Source: Streptomyces diacarni (lineage in GTDB: Bacteria > Actinomycetota > Actinomycetes > Streptomycetales > Streptomycetaceae). From it: DNA of 64,000 nt. Each line of letters begins with the position of its first letter. Within the stretch, counting starts at the first letter, position 1. The position numbers and the translations under genes were made by a program. The notes below the pieces were generated by a model, which was not told where the DNA came from, did no database searches, and worked only from the letters and a program-made list of their open reading frames with translations. The stretch is from the NCBI RefSeq assembly GCF_003323715.1, contig NZ_QOIN01000048.1, forward strand, positions 620,001 through 684,000. Reading direction: 5' to 3'. Positions 26,375 to 34,278 of this stretch are shown here, in pieces.

Positions 26375-26614
26375 ATGCTCGAGGAGGCCCTCGAGCACCT
26401 GGTGAAGGGCATCGTCGACCACCCCGACGAGGTGGGGATCGCATCCCGCAACCTCCGTCGCGGACGCGTGCTGGAGGTCCGGGTGCACCCCGACGACCTC
26501 GGCAAGGTGATCGGCCGCAACGGTCGCACCGCGCGCGCTCTGCGCACCGTCGTGGGAGCTCTCGGCGGCCGCGGTATCCGCGTCGACCTCGTCGACGTGG
26601 ACCAGGTCCACTGA
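26375..26614 (+). CDS. khpA: KH-domain RNA-binding protein (KhpA)
   Basis: The 79-residue single KH-domain protein has the GxxG loop in KVIGRNGRTARALRTVV (about 46-62). In other bacteria KhpA pairs with KhpB and binds many RNAs, including those for cell division and sporulation. ATG 26375 lies two bases after the rpsP stop, so the pair is coupled. A strong hairpin (26637-26672) follows the gene and separates it from rimM. Confidence 0.93.
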   Translation: MLEEALEHLVKGIVDHPDEVGIASRNLRRGRVLEVRVHPDDLGKVIGRNGRTARALRTVVGALGGRGIRVDLVDVDQVH

Positions 26615-26636
26615 AGAGCGGTATGCAGCACCGGCA

Positions 26637-26672
26637 CGGGCCGGGGACGGCGACCACGCCGTCCCCGGCCCG
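26637..26672 (+). terminator. Strong hairpin between khpA and rimM
   Basis: A perfect 16-bp stem (26637-26652 and 26657-26672) closes on ACCA, followed by TTGT. Such a stable hairpin after the first two genes should lower transcription of rimM and trmD relative to rpsP, or end the transcript. Confidence 0.8.
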
Positions 26673-26750
26673 TTGTCGCGTCGCCGCCTCCTCCGCCCCT
26701 CCCACCCCCAGTCGTTATGTACGGATGAGCACCGAGCACGGAGAGGCACA

Positions 26751-27341
26751 GTGCAGCTAGTCGTCGCGCGGATCGGCCGCGCCCACGGCATCAAGGGCGA
26801 GGTCACGGTCGAGGTCAGGACCGACGAGCCGGAACTCCGGCTCGGGCCTGGTGCGGTACTGGCCACGGACCCGGCTTCCGCCGGGCCGCTGACCATCGCC
26901 GCCGGGCGGGTGCACAGCGGACGGCTGCTGCTGCGCTTCGAGGGCGTCCGTGACCGCAACGCCGCCGAAGCCCTGCGCAACACCCTGCTCGTCGCCGAGA
27001 TCGACCCCGCGGAGCGTCCGGAGGACCCGGAGGAGTTCTACGACCACCAGCTGGAGGATCTGGAGGTGGTCACCGTCGACGGAGCCGTCGTCGGACGCAT
27101 CGAGAGCGTCGCGCACCTGCCGGCCCAGGACCTGCTCGTGATCCGGGGCGCCGACGGCGGGGAAGTACTGGTCCCGTTCGTCAGCGAGATCGTTCCCGAG
27201 ATCGACCTGGACGCTCAGCGCGCCGTCGTCGACCCGCCGCCCGGCCTCCTCGACGAGGGGGAGCCGCAGGCGAGCCCGGCGGAGGGGAAAGCCGGCTCAC
27301 TCGAGGAAGAGGCCCAGGCCGACCCGGGGAACCCGCGGTGA
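26751..27341 (+). CDS. rimM: Ribosome maturation factor RimM
   Basis: RimM binds S19 and helps 30S head assembly. The 196-residue product has VARIGRAHGIKGEVTVEVRTD (about 4-24), the PRC-barrel region EEFYDHQLEDLEV (about 100-112) and VLVPFVSEIVPEIDLDAQRAVVDPPPGLLD (about 145-174), followed by an acidic tail. GTG 26751 follows GGAGAGG. The stop overlaps the trmD start in GTGA. Confidence 0.95.
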   Translation: MQLVVARIGRAHGIKGEVTVEVRTDEPELRLGPGAVLATDPASAGPLTIAAGRVHSGRLLLRFEGVRDRNAAEALRNTLLVAEIDPAERPEDPEEFYDHQLEDLEVVTVDGAVVGRIESVAHLPAQDLLVIRGADGGEVLVPFVSEIVPEIDLDAQRAVVDPPPGLLDEGEPQASPAEGKAGSLEEEAQADPGNPR

Positions 27342-28150
27342 GGCTCGACGTCGTCTCGATCTTCCCCGAGTACCTGGAGCCGCTGAACGTCTCCCTGGTG
27401 GGCAAGGCCCGCAGCCGCGGCGTGCTCGACGTCCGCGTCCACGACCTGCGGGACTGGACGCACGACCGGCACCACACCGTCGACGACACCCCCTACGGCG
27501 GCGGCCCCGGCATGGTGATGAAGCCGGAGCCGTGGGGCGAGGCCCTCGACCACGTGCTGGCGAGCGGCGAGCCGGCGCATGGGCGGCCCGTCCTCGTCGT
27601 GCCCACCCCCAGCGGCAGACCGTTCACGCAGGAACTGGCCGTCGAACTGTCCGGCGAGCCCTGGCTGGTCTTCACGCCCGCCAGGTACGAGGGCATCGAC
27701 CGCCGCGTCATCGAGGAGTACGGGGAGCGGCTCGACGTACGGGAGGTCTCCATCGGCGACTACGTGCTCGCCGGCGGGGAGGCTCCGGTGCTCGTCATGG
27801 TCGAGGCGATCGCCAGGCTGCTGCCCGGCGTGCTGGGCAACGCGGCCTCGCACCAGGACGACTCCTTCGCGCCCGGGGCCATGGCCGACCTGCTGGAGGG
27901 CCCCGTCTACACCAAGCCGCCCGAATGGCGCGGACGCGGCATCCCCGAGGTGCTGCTGAGCGGCCACCACGGCCGGATCGCCCGCTGGCGCCGCGACCAG
28001 GCCTTCGCCCGCACCACCGACCACCGGCCCGACCTGATCGAGCGGTGCGACCCGGACACGCTGGACAAGCACGACCGGGCGGCGCTGGAGGAACTGGGCT
28101 GGCACCGGGACGCGGAGGACGGCCACTGGCAGCGCCCGGCGGGCGAGTAG
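27338..28150 (+). CDS. trmD: tRNA (guanine37-N1)-methyltransferase
   Basis: TrmD methylates G37 beside the anticodon and prevents frameshifting. The 270-residue SPOUT enzyme has MRLDVVSIFPEYL, the PYGGGPGMVMKPEP loop (about 52-65) and the trefoil-knot segments CARYEGIDxRV-like PARYEGIDRRV and SIGDYVLAGGEAPVLVM (about 133-150). It shares GTGA with rimM. rplS follows after a 187-base leader. A weak stem, CCTCCGCC/GGCGGAGG (28151-28158 and 28182-28189), lies just after the stop. Confidence 0.96.
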   Translation: MRLDVVSIFPEYLEPLNVSLVGKARSRGVLDVRVHDLRDWTHDRHHTVDDTPYGGGPGMVMKPEPWGEALDHVLASGEPAHGRPVLVVPTPSGRPFTQELAVELSGEPWLVFTPARYEGIDRRVIEEYGERLDVREVSIGDYVLAGGEAPVLVMVEAIARLLPGVLGNAASHQDDSFAPGAMADLLEGPVYTKPPEWRGRGIPEVLLSGHHGRIARWRRDQAFARTTDHRPDLIERCDPDTLDKHDRAALEELGWHRDAEDGHWQRPAGE

Positions 28151-28298
28151 CCTCCGCCGTCCTTCCGCCCGGCCGATTTGGGGCGGAGGGGCGGCCCATG
28201 GAAGAATGGGCAGCTGCCTCCCATCCGGCGCGCGACCCTGCCACAGGGGGACCGACGCCCGCCGCGAGTGGCGGCTCTCCGATCAGATCACGATATGC

Positions 28299-28322
28299 CG
28301 CTGATGACCTGTGGCATCAGCG
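28299..28322 (+). promoter_or_regulatory. Leader hairpin just before rplS
   Basis: CGCTGATG (28299-28306) and CATCAGCG (28315-28322) pair perfectly around ACCTGTGG, and GAGGAAAG, the rplS ribosome-binding site, begins at the hairpin's last bases. It could govern access to the binding site, for example by L19 feedback; that is inference. Confidence 0.45.
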
Positions 28323-28337
28323 AGGAAAGCAGACGAC

Positions 28338-28688
28338 ATGTCTCACCTTCTCGACAGCGTCGACGCCGCGTCCCTGCGCGACGACGTCCCGGCCTTCCGC
28401 CCGGGCGACACGGTCAACGTGCACGTGCGCGTCATCGAGGGCAGCCGCTCCCGTGTCCAGCAGTTCAAGGGCGTCTGCATCCGCCGCCAGGGCTCCGGCG
28501 TGCGGGAGACCTTCACCGTGCGCAAGGTCAGCTTCAGCGTGGGCGTCGAGCGCACCTTCCCGGTGCACACCCCGATCGTCGAGAAGATCGAGGTCGTGAC
28601 CCGCGGTGACGTCCGCCGCGCCAAGCTGTACTACCTGCGTGACCTGCGCGGCAAGGCCGCGAAGATCAAGGAGAAGCGCGAGAACTGA
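28338..28688 (+). CDS. rplS: 50S ribosomal protein L19
   Basis: The 116-residue product is L19, at the 30S-50S interface. It has FRPGDTVNVHVRVIEGSRSRVQ (about 18-39), FKGVCIRRQGSGVRETFTVRK and RGDVRRAKLYYLRDLRGKAA (about 90-109). ATG 28338 gives the family N-terminus MSHLLDSVD. The signal peptidase cluster follows 44 bases later. Confidence 0.96.
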   Translation: MSHLLDSVDAASLRDDVPAFRPGDTVNVHVRVIEGSRSRVQQFKGVCIRRQGSGVRETFTVRKVSFSVGVERTFPVHTPIVEKIEVVTRGDVRRAKLYYLRDLRGKAAKIKEKREN

Positions 28689-28732
28689 TCTCGCGTCCTC
28701 GGTGTTCGGAGCGCCGGTTAGGCTTCCGCCCG

Positions 28733-29449
28733 ATGGACACCGAGGAACAGCACGACGAACCGGAGCGCGATCGCTCCTCCGCTTCCGAAGAGGAAGCGGG
28801 GGGTCGGTCGCGTTTCGCGCGTCCGGCCCTGTACGCGGGGCTCGTGCTGGGGGCACTCTTGCTGACGAACGCATTCGTCATGCAGCCTTTCCTGATCCCG
28901 AGTTCCTCGATGGACCCCACCCTGCGCGTCGGGGACCGGGTGCTGGTGAACAAACTGGCCTACCGCTTCGGTGACGGTCCACAGCGCGGGGACGTCATCG
29001 TCTTCGACGGCACCGATTCGTTCTCCACGGACGCGGACCCCGACGCCAACGCCGTCACGACCGCACTGCGCAAGGCGGGCGCGGCGACCGGGTTGGTGCC
29101 GCCTGCCGAGACGGACTACGTCAAGCGCGTCATCGGGGTCGGCGGAGACCTGGTGCGCTGCTGCGACAGGCGGGGGAGGATCGAGGTGAACGGTCGGCCC
29201 GTGAGCGAGGACTATCTGCACCCCGGCGACGCGCCCTCCACGGTGCCCTTCGAAACACGGGTACCGGAGGGGCGCCTGTGGGTGATGGGTGACCACCGCG
29301 ACAAGTCCAGCGATTCCCGCGACCATCTCGGTGATCCCGGCGGCGGCACCGTCCCCGTCGACCGCGTGATCGGACGGGCGGACTGGATCGGCTGGCCGCT
29401 CGGCCGCATCGGCTCCCTCCCAGCGGGTGCGGACGGTGACGATGACTGA
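28733..29449 (+). CDS. sipW: Type I signal peptidase SipW
   Basis: This is the first of four tandem leader peptidases, which remove signal peptides outside the membrane. The 238-residue product has one N-terminal membrane helix (about 30-52), the catalytic Ser in IPSSSMDPTLRVGDRVLV (about 56-73), the catalytic Lys in YVKRVIGVGGD (about 125-135) and box E in GDHRDKSSDSRDH. A CC pair follows the Lys region. No second membrane helix is present, as in S. lividans SipW. The ATG at 28733 has a poor binding site. The stop overlaps the sipX start. Confidence 0.9.
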   Translation: MDTEEQHDEPERDRSSASEEEAGGRSRFARPALYAGLVLGALLLTNAFVMQPFLIPSSSMDPTLRVGDRVLVNKLAYRFGDGPQRGDVIVFDGTDSFSTDADPDANAVTTALRKAGAATGLVPPAETDYVKRVIGVGGDLVRCCDRRGRIEVNGRPVSEDYLHPGDAPSTVPFETRVPEGRLWVMGDHRDKSSDSRDHLGDPGGGTVPVDRVIGRADWIGWPLGRIGSLPAGADGDDD

Positions 29450-30851
29450 CCCCGAGGGCAGGTACGGACACCAGCACCCCCACGGGGCAGGGCAACAACC
29501 GCAGGGCCCGTGGCCGCCGCCCCAGAACCCGCGGCAGGCCTCCGGCCACCCGTCCGACCCCTCGTACGGCAGTGCGGGCCCGTACGGCTACGGCGACGCG
29601 GCCACGCCGTACCAGCACCCGGGCGCGGCCCCGTACGACCCCTCCGGCACCGCCGGCCCGTACGACCCCGGCCCGTACGACCCCTCCGGTGCCGCGGCGC
29701 CCTACGGCTACCCCGGCGCCGCCGAGCCGTACGCCCCCTCCGGTACGGCGGCCGGGCCCTACGACAGCACCACCGGTCCGGCCGGGCCGTACGACCCCTC
29801 AGGTGCCGCCTTCGTGCCCAGCGGGGATGAGGAGTGGGACCCGGAGGAGGAGTCGGCGCCGCTACGGCGTCCCGGCCAGGGGCGGGCGGACCGCAGAAGG
29901 GCCGCGAAACGCATCAAGCGCCGCCGGAGGCTCTCGGCCACGAAGGAGATCCCGATCCTCGTCGGGGTCGCCGTGCTGATCGCTCTGGTGCTCAAAACCT
30001 TCCTCGTGCAGGCATTCGTCATCCCTTCGGGCTCCATGGAGCAGACCATCCGGATCGGCGACCGGGTCCTCGTGGACAAGCTCACTCCCTGGTTCGGAGC
30101 GGAGCCGCACCGCGGTGACGTCGTCGTCTTCGAGGACCCGGGCGGCTGGCTCAAGGACGAGAAGAAGGAGAAGAAGGACGATCCCCCGGGGATCAAGCAG
30201 GGCAAGGAGCTGCTGACCTTCATCGGGCTGCTGCCCTCGGACGACGAGCAGGACCTGATCAAGCGCGTCGTCGGCGTCGGCGGTGACACCGTACGCTGCT
30301 GTGACAAGCAAGGACGCGTGACGGTGAACGGCACACCCCTGGACGAGCCGTACATCCATCCGGGCAACAAACCCTCGAAGATGGAGTTCGAGGTGACCGT
30401 GCCCGTCGGACGCGTGTTCGTGATGGGAGACCATCGGGGCAACTCCGCCGACTCCCGTTACCACTTGCGAGGCCCCGACAAGGGAACGATCGGGGTGGAG
30501 CGGATCGTTGGAAGAGCGGTCGTCATTGCCTGGCCGTTCGACCACTGGAGACGGCTCGAAGAGCCCAAGACCTACGCTTCGGTGCCCGACGCGGGCGGTA
30601 CTTCGGCGGCGCCGCCCGGGGGCCGTGAGAATCGAGTGGCGCAACTCCCGTTCTCTGCGGAACTTCCGCTCGTTATGGGAGTGGTGGGCTTGTCCCGATT
30701 GCGGAACAGGCGAATGCGCAGTGTGAGGAGTGGATGTGGGGGACTTGGCGGTCGGCGCACGGTCCGGTTCCGGGTACCCGGAGGACGAACGTCCTGGTAC
30801 GGACGGCAGGACGGGCGACGCAGGACCACCGGCCGTGGGAAGAGAGAGTGA
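29442..30851 (+). CDS. sipX: Type I signal peptidase SipX with long Tyr/Pro/Gly-rich N-terminus
   Basis: The 469-residue product has a 145-residue N-terminal region of degenerate PYDPSG repeats, unusual for a signal peptidase, then a Lys/Arg patch and the membrane helix (about 165-190). The catalytic core follows: IPSGSMEQTIRIGDRVLVDK (Ser about 200), LIKRVVGVGGDTV (Lys about 272) and GDHRGNSADSRYH. A weak C-terminal hydrophobic stretch, LPFSAELPLVMGVVGL, is followed by a basic tail of about 60 residues. ATG 29442 overlaps the sipW stop; GTG 29427 and 29436 are alternatives. The tail overlaps the start of sipY by 116 bases if sipY begins at 30736, so the tail may not be conserved. Confidence 0.85.
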   Translation: MTDPEGRYGHQHPHGAGQQPQGPWPPPQNPRQASGHPSDPSYGSAGPYGYGDAATPYQHPGAAPYDPSGTAGPYDPGPYDPSGAAAPYGYPGAAEPYAPSGTAAGPYDSTTGPAGPYDPSGAAFVPSGDEEWDPEEESAPLRRPGQGRADRRRAAKRIKRRRRLSATKEIPILVGVAVLIALVLKTFLVQAFVIPSGSMEQTIRIGDRVLVDKLTPWFGAEPHRGDVVVFEDPGGWLKDEKKEKKDDPPGIKQGKELLTFIGLLPSDDEQDLIKRVVGVGGDTVRCCDKQGRVTVNGTPLDEPYIHPGNKPSKMEFEVTVPVGRVFVMGDHRGNSADSRYHLRGPDKGTIGVERIVGRAVVIAWPFDHWRRLEEPKTYASVPDAGGTSAAPPGGRENRVAQLPFSAELPLVMGVVGLSRLRNRRMRSVRSGCGGLGGRRTVRFRVPGGRTSWYGRQDGRRRTTGRGKRE

Positions 30852-31947
30852 CGGCGTGACCGCCGAGACCGACGGGACAGCAGCGGGCTCCGGAGCGGGC
30901 GAAGACGGACTGCACGGCTTTTCCCCGCCCCCCGGCCACCAGCTGCCGGAAGCGGAGCGGGCAGCTCAGAGCAAGCGAGACGAGCACACGGACCGGGCCG
31001 ACCACATGGACGACAGCGGCGGGCCGCACCAAGGCGCCGAGTGGGGCGAAGCGGACGGCGAGGACGGCCAGGACGGGGACGGCGGAAGGGGCCGCAAGGG
31101 TCGTAAGGACGCCGCCAAGCAGCAGCGCTCCTTCTGGAAAGAACTCCCGATGCTCATCGGCATCGCGCTGGTTCTCGCCCTGGTCATCAAGACCTTCCTG
31201 GTCCAGGCCTTCTCCATTCCCTCGGCTTCCATGCAGGACACCCTCCGGATCGGTGACCGGGTCCTGGTCGACAAGCTCACTCCGTGGTTCGGGGCGACGC
31301 CGGAGCGCGGCGAAGTCGTCGTCTTCCACGACCCGGGCGGCTGGCTGCCCGAGGCCCAGGTGGAGGAGAACTTCGTCCAGACCGCGCTCAGCTTCATCGG
31401 CCTGATGCCCTCCGCGAACGAGAAGGACCTGATCAAGCGGGTCATCGCGGTGGGCGGCGACACGGTCGAGTGCAAGAAGGGCGGCAAGGTCCACGTCAAC
31501 GGAAAGGCCCTGAACGAGACCTCGTACATCTACCCCGGCAACAGCCCGTGCGACGACAAGCCGTTCGGCCCCCTCAAGGTGCCCGACGGCAAGCTGTGGG
31601 TGATGGGCGACCACCGTCAGGACTCCCTCGACTCCCGCTACCACCAAAACCAGCAGGGTGGTGGCTTCGTCCCCGAGGGGCAGGTCGTCGGGCGGGCCAT
31701 CGTGAAGGCGTGGCCGATCGACCGGTGGGGCACGCTGCCCGTCCCCGACACCTTCGACCAGCAGGGCATCCAGGCGCGCGCGCTGAACGCCGCCCCCGGT
31801 GCTGTCGGGCTGGCCGGAGCGGTTCCGCTGGTGCTCTGGCGCCGCAGGCGCCGACTGGTCCTGACGGCCAAGCCGGCCGGAGCCGCCAGGCACGCCGGGG
31901 CTGCGGGGCCCGCGTCGGCCACCGGAGTGGCGGAGGGCGAGGGCTGA
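30736..31947 (+). CDS. sipY: Type I signal peptidase SipY
   Basis: The 403-residue product has a hydrophilic N-terminal region of about 130 residues, a membrane helix (about 140-160), the core IPSASMQDTLRIGDRVLVDK, LIKRVIAVGGDTVEC and GDHRQDSLDSRYHQ, then a second hydrophobic segment near the C-terminus (AVGLAGAVPLVLW). Start GTG 30736 is chosen because GAGGAG ends five bases before it and it gives MGDLAVGARSG. GTG 30856, four bases after the sipX stop and with GAGAGAG before it, is a serious alternative (363 residues). Core identity with SipX is high even at DNA level, pointing to tandem duplication. Confidence 0.88.
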   Translation: MGDLAVGARSGSGYPEDERPGTDGRTGDAGPPAVGRESDGVTAETDGTAAGSGAGEDGLHGFSPPPGHQLPEAERAAQSKRDEHTDRADHMDDSGGPHQGAEWGEADGEDGQDGDGGRGRKGRKDAAKQQRSFWKELPMLIGIALVLALVIKTFLVQAFSIPSASMQDTLRIGDRVLVDKLTPWFGATPERGEVVVFHDPGGWLPEAQVEENFVQTALSFIGLMPSANEKDLIKRVIAVGGDTVECKKGGKVHVNGKALNETSYIYPGNSPCDDKPFGPLKVPDGKLWVMGDHRQDSLDSRYHQNQQGGGFVPEGQVVGRAIVKAWPIDRWGTLPVPDTFDQQGIQARALNAAPGAVGLAGAVPLVLWRRRRRLVLTAKPAGAARHAGAAGPASATGVAEGEG

Positions 31948-32017
31948 CGTATCCCGTACTCCTGGGTAGGGTGCCGCGCAGACTCGAGGCTGCCGCGGAG
32001 AACCCGGGAGAACGCAC

Positions 32018-32755
32018 GTGAGCAACGCAAGCCATACCGATGAGGGCCGCGGCCGACTGGGCAACCGACTGTCCGGAGTGGCCGTGGCCCTCGGCTGCGT
32101 GCTCTTCCTCGGGGGTTTCGTCTGGGGTGCACTGCTGTACCAGCCGTACACGGTGCCGACCGACTCCATGGACCCCACGGTGAAGGCCGGGTCCCGGGTG
32201 CTGGCGGAGCGGGTGGACGGAGACGAGGTGCACCGCGGCGACGTCGTCGTCTTCCAGGATTCCGTCTGGGGCGCCGTCCCCATGGTCAAGCGGGTCGTGG
32301 GCGTCGGAGGCGACAAGGTGGCCTGCTGCGACCGGCAGGGACGGCTCACCGTCAACGGCGACAGCGTCGACGAGCCCTATCTGCGCAGCCAGGGCCGCGA
32401 CTCGCAGCGGCCCTTCGAGTCCACCACGGTGCCCGAAGGGAAGCTGTTCCTGCTCGGCGACAACCGGTCGGCCTCCCTCGACTCACGCGTGCATCTGCAG
32501 GACGGCGAGCACGGCGCAGTGCCCCGCTCCGCCGTCAAGGCGCGCGTGGAGGCCATAGCCTGGCCCGTCGGCGGGCTCGGCATGCTGCCCGAGGCGCGTG
32601 GATTCGCCGACATGCCCGGCGGCACCTCCAGCAGCGGCCCCCTGCCGACGGCGCTGATCGCCGTCGTGGTGGGCGCGGTCCTGGTGCTGGGCGGAGCCGC
32701 CTGGGGGCCGATCGCGCGCCGCCGCGCGATGTCGGCCCGCCGCCGCTCGGGGTGA
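32018..32755 (+). CDS. sipZ: Type I signal peptidase SipZ
   Basis: The 245-residue product is the fourth signal peptidase. It has an N-terminal helix (about 18-38), the catalytic Ser in VPTDSMDPTVKAGSRVL (about 47), the Lys in PMVKRVVGVGGDKVACCD (about 92) and box E GDNRSASLDSRVH. A clear C-terminal membrane helix (about 212-232) and a basic end RRRAMSARRR follow. GTG 32018 follows CGGGAGAA. Its core is more distant from SipX and SipY than those are from each other. Confidence 0.9.
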   Translation: MSNASHTDEGRGRLGNRLSGVAVALGCVLFLGGFVWGALLYQPYTVPTDSMDPTVKAGSRVLAERVDGDEVHRGDVVVFQDSVWGAVPMVKRVVGVGGDKVACCDRQGRLTVNGDSVDEPYLRSQGRDSQRPFESTTVPEGKLFLLGDNRSASLDSRVHLQDGEHGAVPRSAVKARVEAIAWPVGGLGMLPEARGFADMPGGTSSSGPLPTALIAVVVGAVLVLGGAAWGPIARRRAMSARRRSG

Positions 32756-32794
32756 CGCACAATAGGGGGACGCACGGCTGAAGGGGAACATGCC

Positions 32795-33118
32795 ATGAGC
32801 GCCGAGGACCTCGAGAAGTACGAGACCGAGATGGAGCTGAAGCTCTACAGGGAGTACAGGGACGTCGTCGGTCTGTTCAAATACGTGATCGAGACCGACC
32901 GGCGCTTCTACCTCACCAACGACTACGAGATGCAGGTCCACTCGGTGCAGGGCGAGGTCTTCTTCGAGGTCTCGATGGCGGACGCCTGGGTGTGGGACAT
33001 GTACCGGCCGGCCCGGTTCGTCAAACAGGTACGGGTGCTCACGTTCAAGGACGTCAACATCGAGGAGCTGAACAAGAGCGAGCTCGACTTGCCGGAGGAT
33101 TCGGACTTCAAGGGCTGA
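32795..33118 (+). CDS. DUF2469 family protein
   Basis: The 107-residue product belongs to DUF2469, a small family nearly confined to actinobacteria and of unknown function. It is conserved throughout: MSAEDLEKYETEMELKLYREY at the start, ETDRRFYLTNDYEMQVH (about 35-51) and a C-terminal KDVNIEELNKSELDLPED. It is acidic and without membrane segments. ATG 32795 follows AAGGGGA at 32781-32787. It lies 39 bases after sipZ, usually ahead of the yraN-comM-dprA run. Confidence 0.92.
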   Translation: MSAEDLEKYETEMELKLYREYRDVVGLFKYVIETDRRFYLTNDYEMQVHSVQGEVFFEVSMADAWVWDMYRPARFVKQVRVLTFKDVNIEELNKSELDLPEDSDFKG

Positions 33119-33168
33119 TCCTGGCGAATCGCCCTCGGTGCGATTCCTGTGATCCCTGTGCCTCTTGT

Positions 33169-33189
33169 GAGTGACGGAGTTGTCCACAA
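33169..33189 (+). promoter_or_regulatory. 21-bp motif with DnaA box, copy 1
   Basis: The stretch from 33169 to 33189 ends with TTGTCCACA (33180-33188), a perfect Streptomyces-type DnaA box. The same 21 bases occur inverted at 40860-40880. It lies 82 bases before the yraN start. Confidence 0.7.
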
Positions 33190-33270
33190 TCATCCGGTGC
33201 TCCACAGAAACAGAGCAAGATCCACACGCTGCCTCCGGTACCGCCACAGTCGGTGCCGGAGGTGGTTCAT

Positions 33271-34278
33271 GTGAACACCAGCGAAACGCGGCGCGGTTGG
33301 GCCGGAGGCCCGAAAGCGTGGAAAACGGACGATCCCGGCTCTGCCGAACGGAGTGACCGGGGCGCGGGCGGGCGCACCCGTGACGGGCGCACCCTCGATG
33401 GGCGAGGTGCCCCGGGGGCGAGCGGGCACGGCCCCGACGGGCGCGGCCCCGGCCAGGTTACGGACAAACCCAGCGGCCCGAGTGCTGACAGGCGCTGCCT
33501 CGCCGGGCGGGGCGATCGGGATGTTGGCGGGGGATGCGCTGACAGGCCGCGCGGTCTTGGTGCTGATGGGCGGAGTCTCGTTGAGCGGGGCGGCCGGGAT
33601 GTCGGCGGTTGGATCGCTGACAGGCCGCTCGGCTCAGGCGCCGATGGGCGAGGTCCCGTCAGGCGCGGCTCCGGCGGTCGGGAGCTCGGCGATCGCGACG
33701 TGCAGGGTCGCGACGTCGGCGGGCACTCCGCCGACGAACAGGGCATCGGCGGGACGGAGCCCAGCGGTCCCCGCTCCGTCGGACGGAGCACCGGTGCGGC
33801 GGGCGCGGAGGCGCCGGGTGCCAGGGCGCGGGGCGGCCGCGTGCAGTCGGGCACGGGCTCGCGTGCCGCGCGGACCGGCCGCGCGGCAGGCGCTCCCGGC
33901 CCGACCCGAGCCAGGAGCGCCTTGGGGCGGTACGGAGAGGACCTCGCGGCGCGACGGCTACGTGAAGCGGGGATGACGGTCCTGGAGCGCAACTGGCGCT
34001 GCGCCGAAGGCGAGATCGACCTGATCGCGCGCGACGCCGATGCCGTGGTGATCTGCGAGGTCAAGACCCGCAGGGCCGTTCCTTTCCAGCACCCCATGGG
34101 TGGCCTGCCACCGGCGAAGACGGCCCGCCTGCGCCGCCTGGCGGCGCGCTGGCTCAGCGAGCGTTGGATCGCCCGCTACGGGCAACCGCCCGTGGGCGGC
34201 GTCCGTATCGATCTCGTCGGCATCGTCCTTCCCGACCGTGGGGCACCCGTGCTCCAGCACGTCCGGGGGGTGGGTTGA
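33271..34278 (+). CDS. YraN (UPF0102) nuclease-like protein with 210-residue N-terminal insertion
   Basis: The last 120 residues form the YraN domain, a restriction-endonuclease-like fold: GRYGEDLAARRLREAG (about 217-232), EGEIDLIARD and VICEVKTRR (the D-ExK pattern of PD-(D/E)XK nucleases). Homologues start only a few residues before GRYGEDL. Here about 210 Gly/Arg/Asp-rich residues come first, with imperfect repeats of an ADRPxGxGADGR..RGxRDVGG unit. The start GTG 33271 has an excellent GGAGGT, so the extension seems to be translated. Its stop overlaps the comM start. The role of YraN is unknown; it travels with comM and dprA. Confidence 0.85.
   Translation: MNTSETRRGWAGGPKAWKTDDPGSAERSDRGAGGRTRDGRTLDGRGAPGASGHGPDGRGPGQVTDKPSGPSADRRCLAGRGDRDVGGGCADRPRGLGADGRSLVERGGRDVGGWIADRPLGSGADGRGPVRRGSGGRELGDRDVQGRDVGGHSADEQGIGGTEPSGPRSVGRSTGAAGAEAPGARARGGRVQSGTGSRAARTGRAAGAPGPTRARSALGRYGEDLAARRLREAGMTVLERNWRCAEGEIDLIARDADAVVICEVKTRRAVPFQHPMGGLPPAKTARLRRLAARWLSERWIARYGQPPVGGVRIDLVGIVLPDRGAPVLQHVRGVG

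Noticed and set aside
33353..33976. Alternative-frame ORF within the yraN extension
   Set aside because: Overlaps the better-supported yraN frame with its GGAGGT site; no binding site of its own and no similarity recognised.
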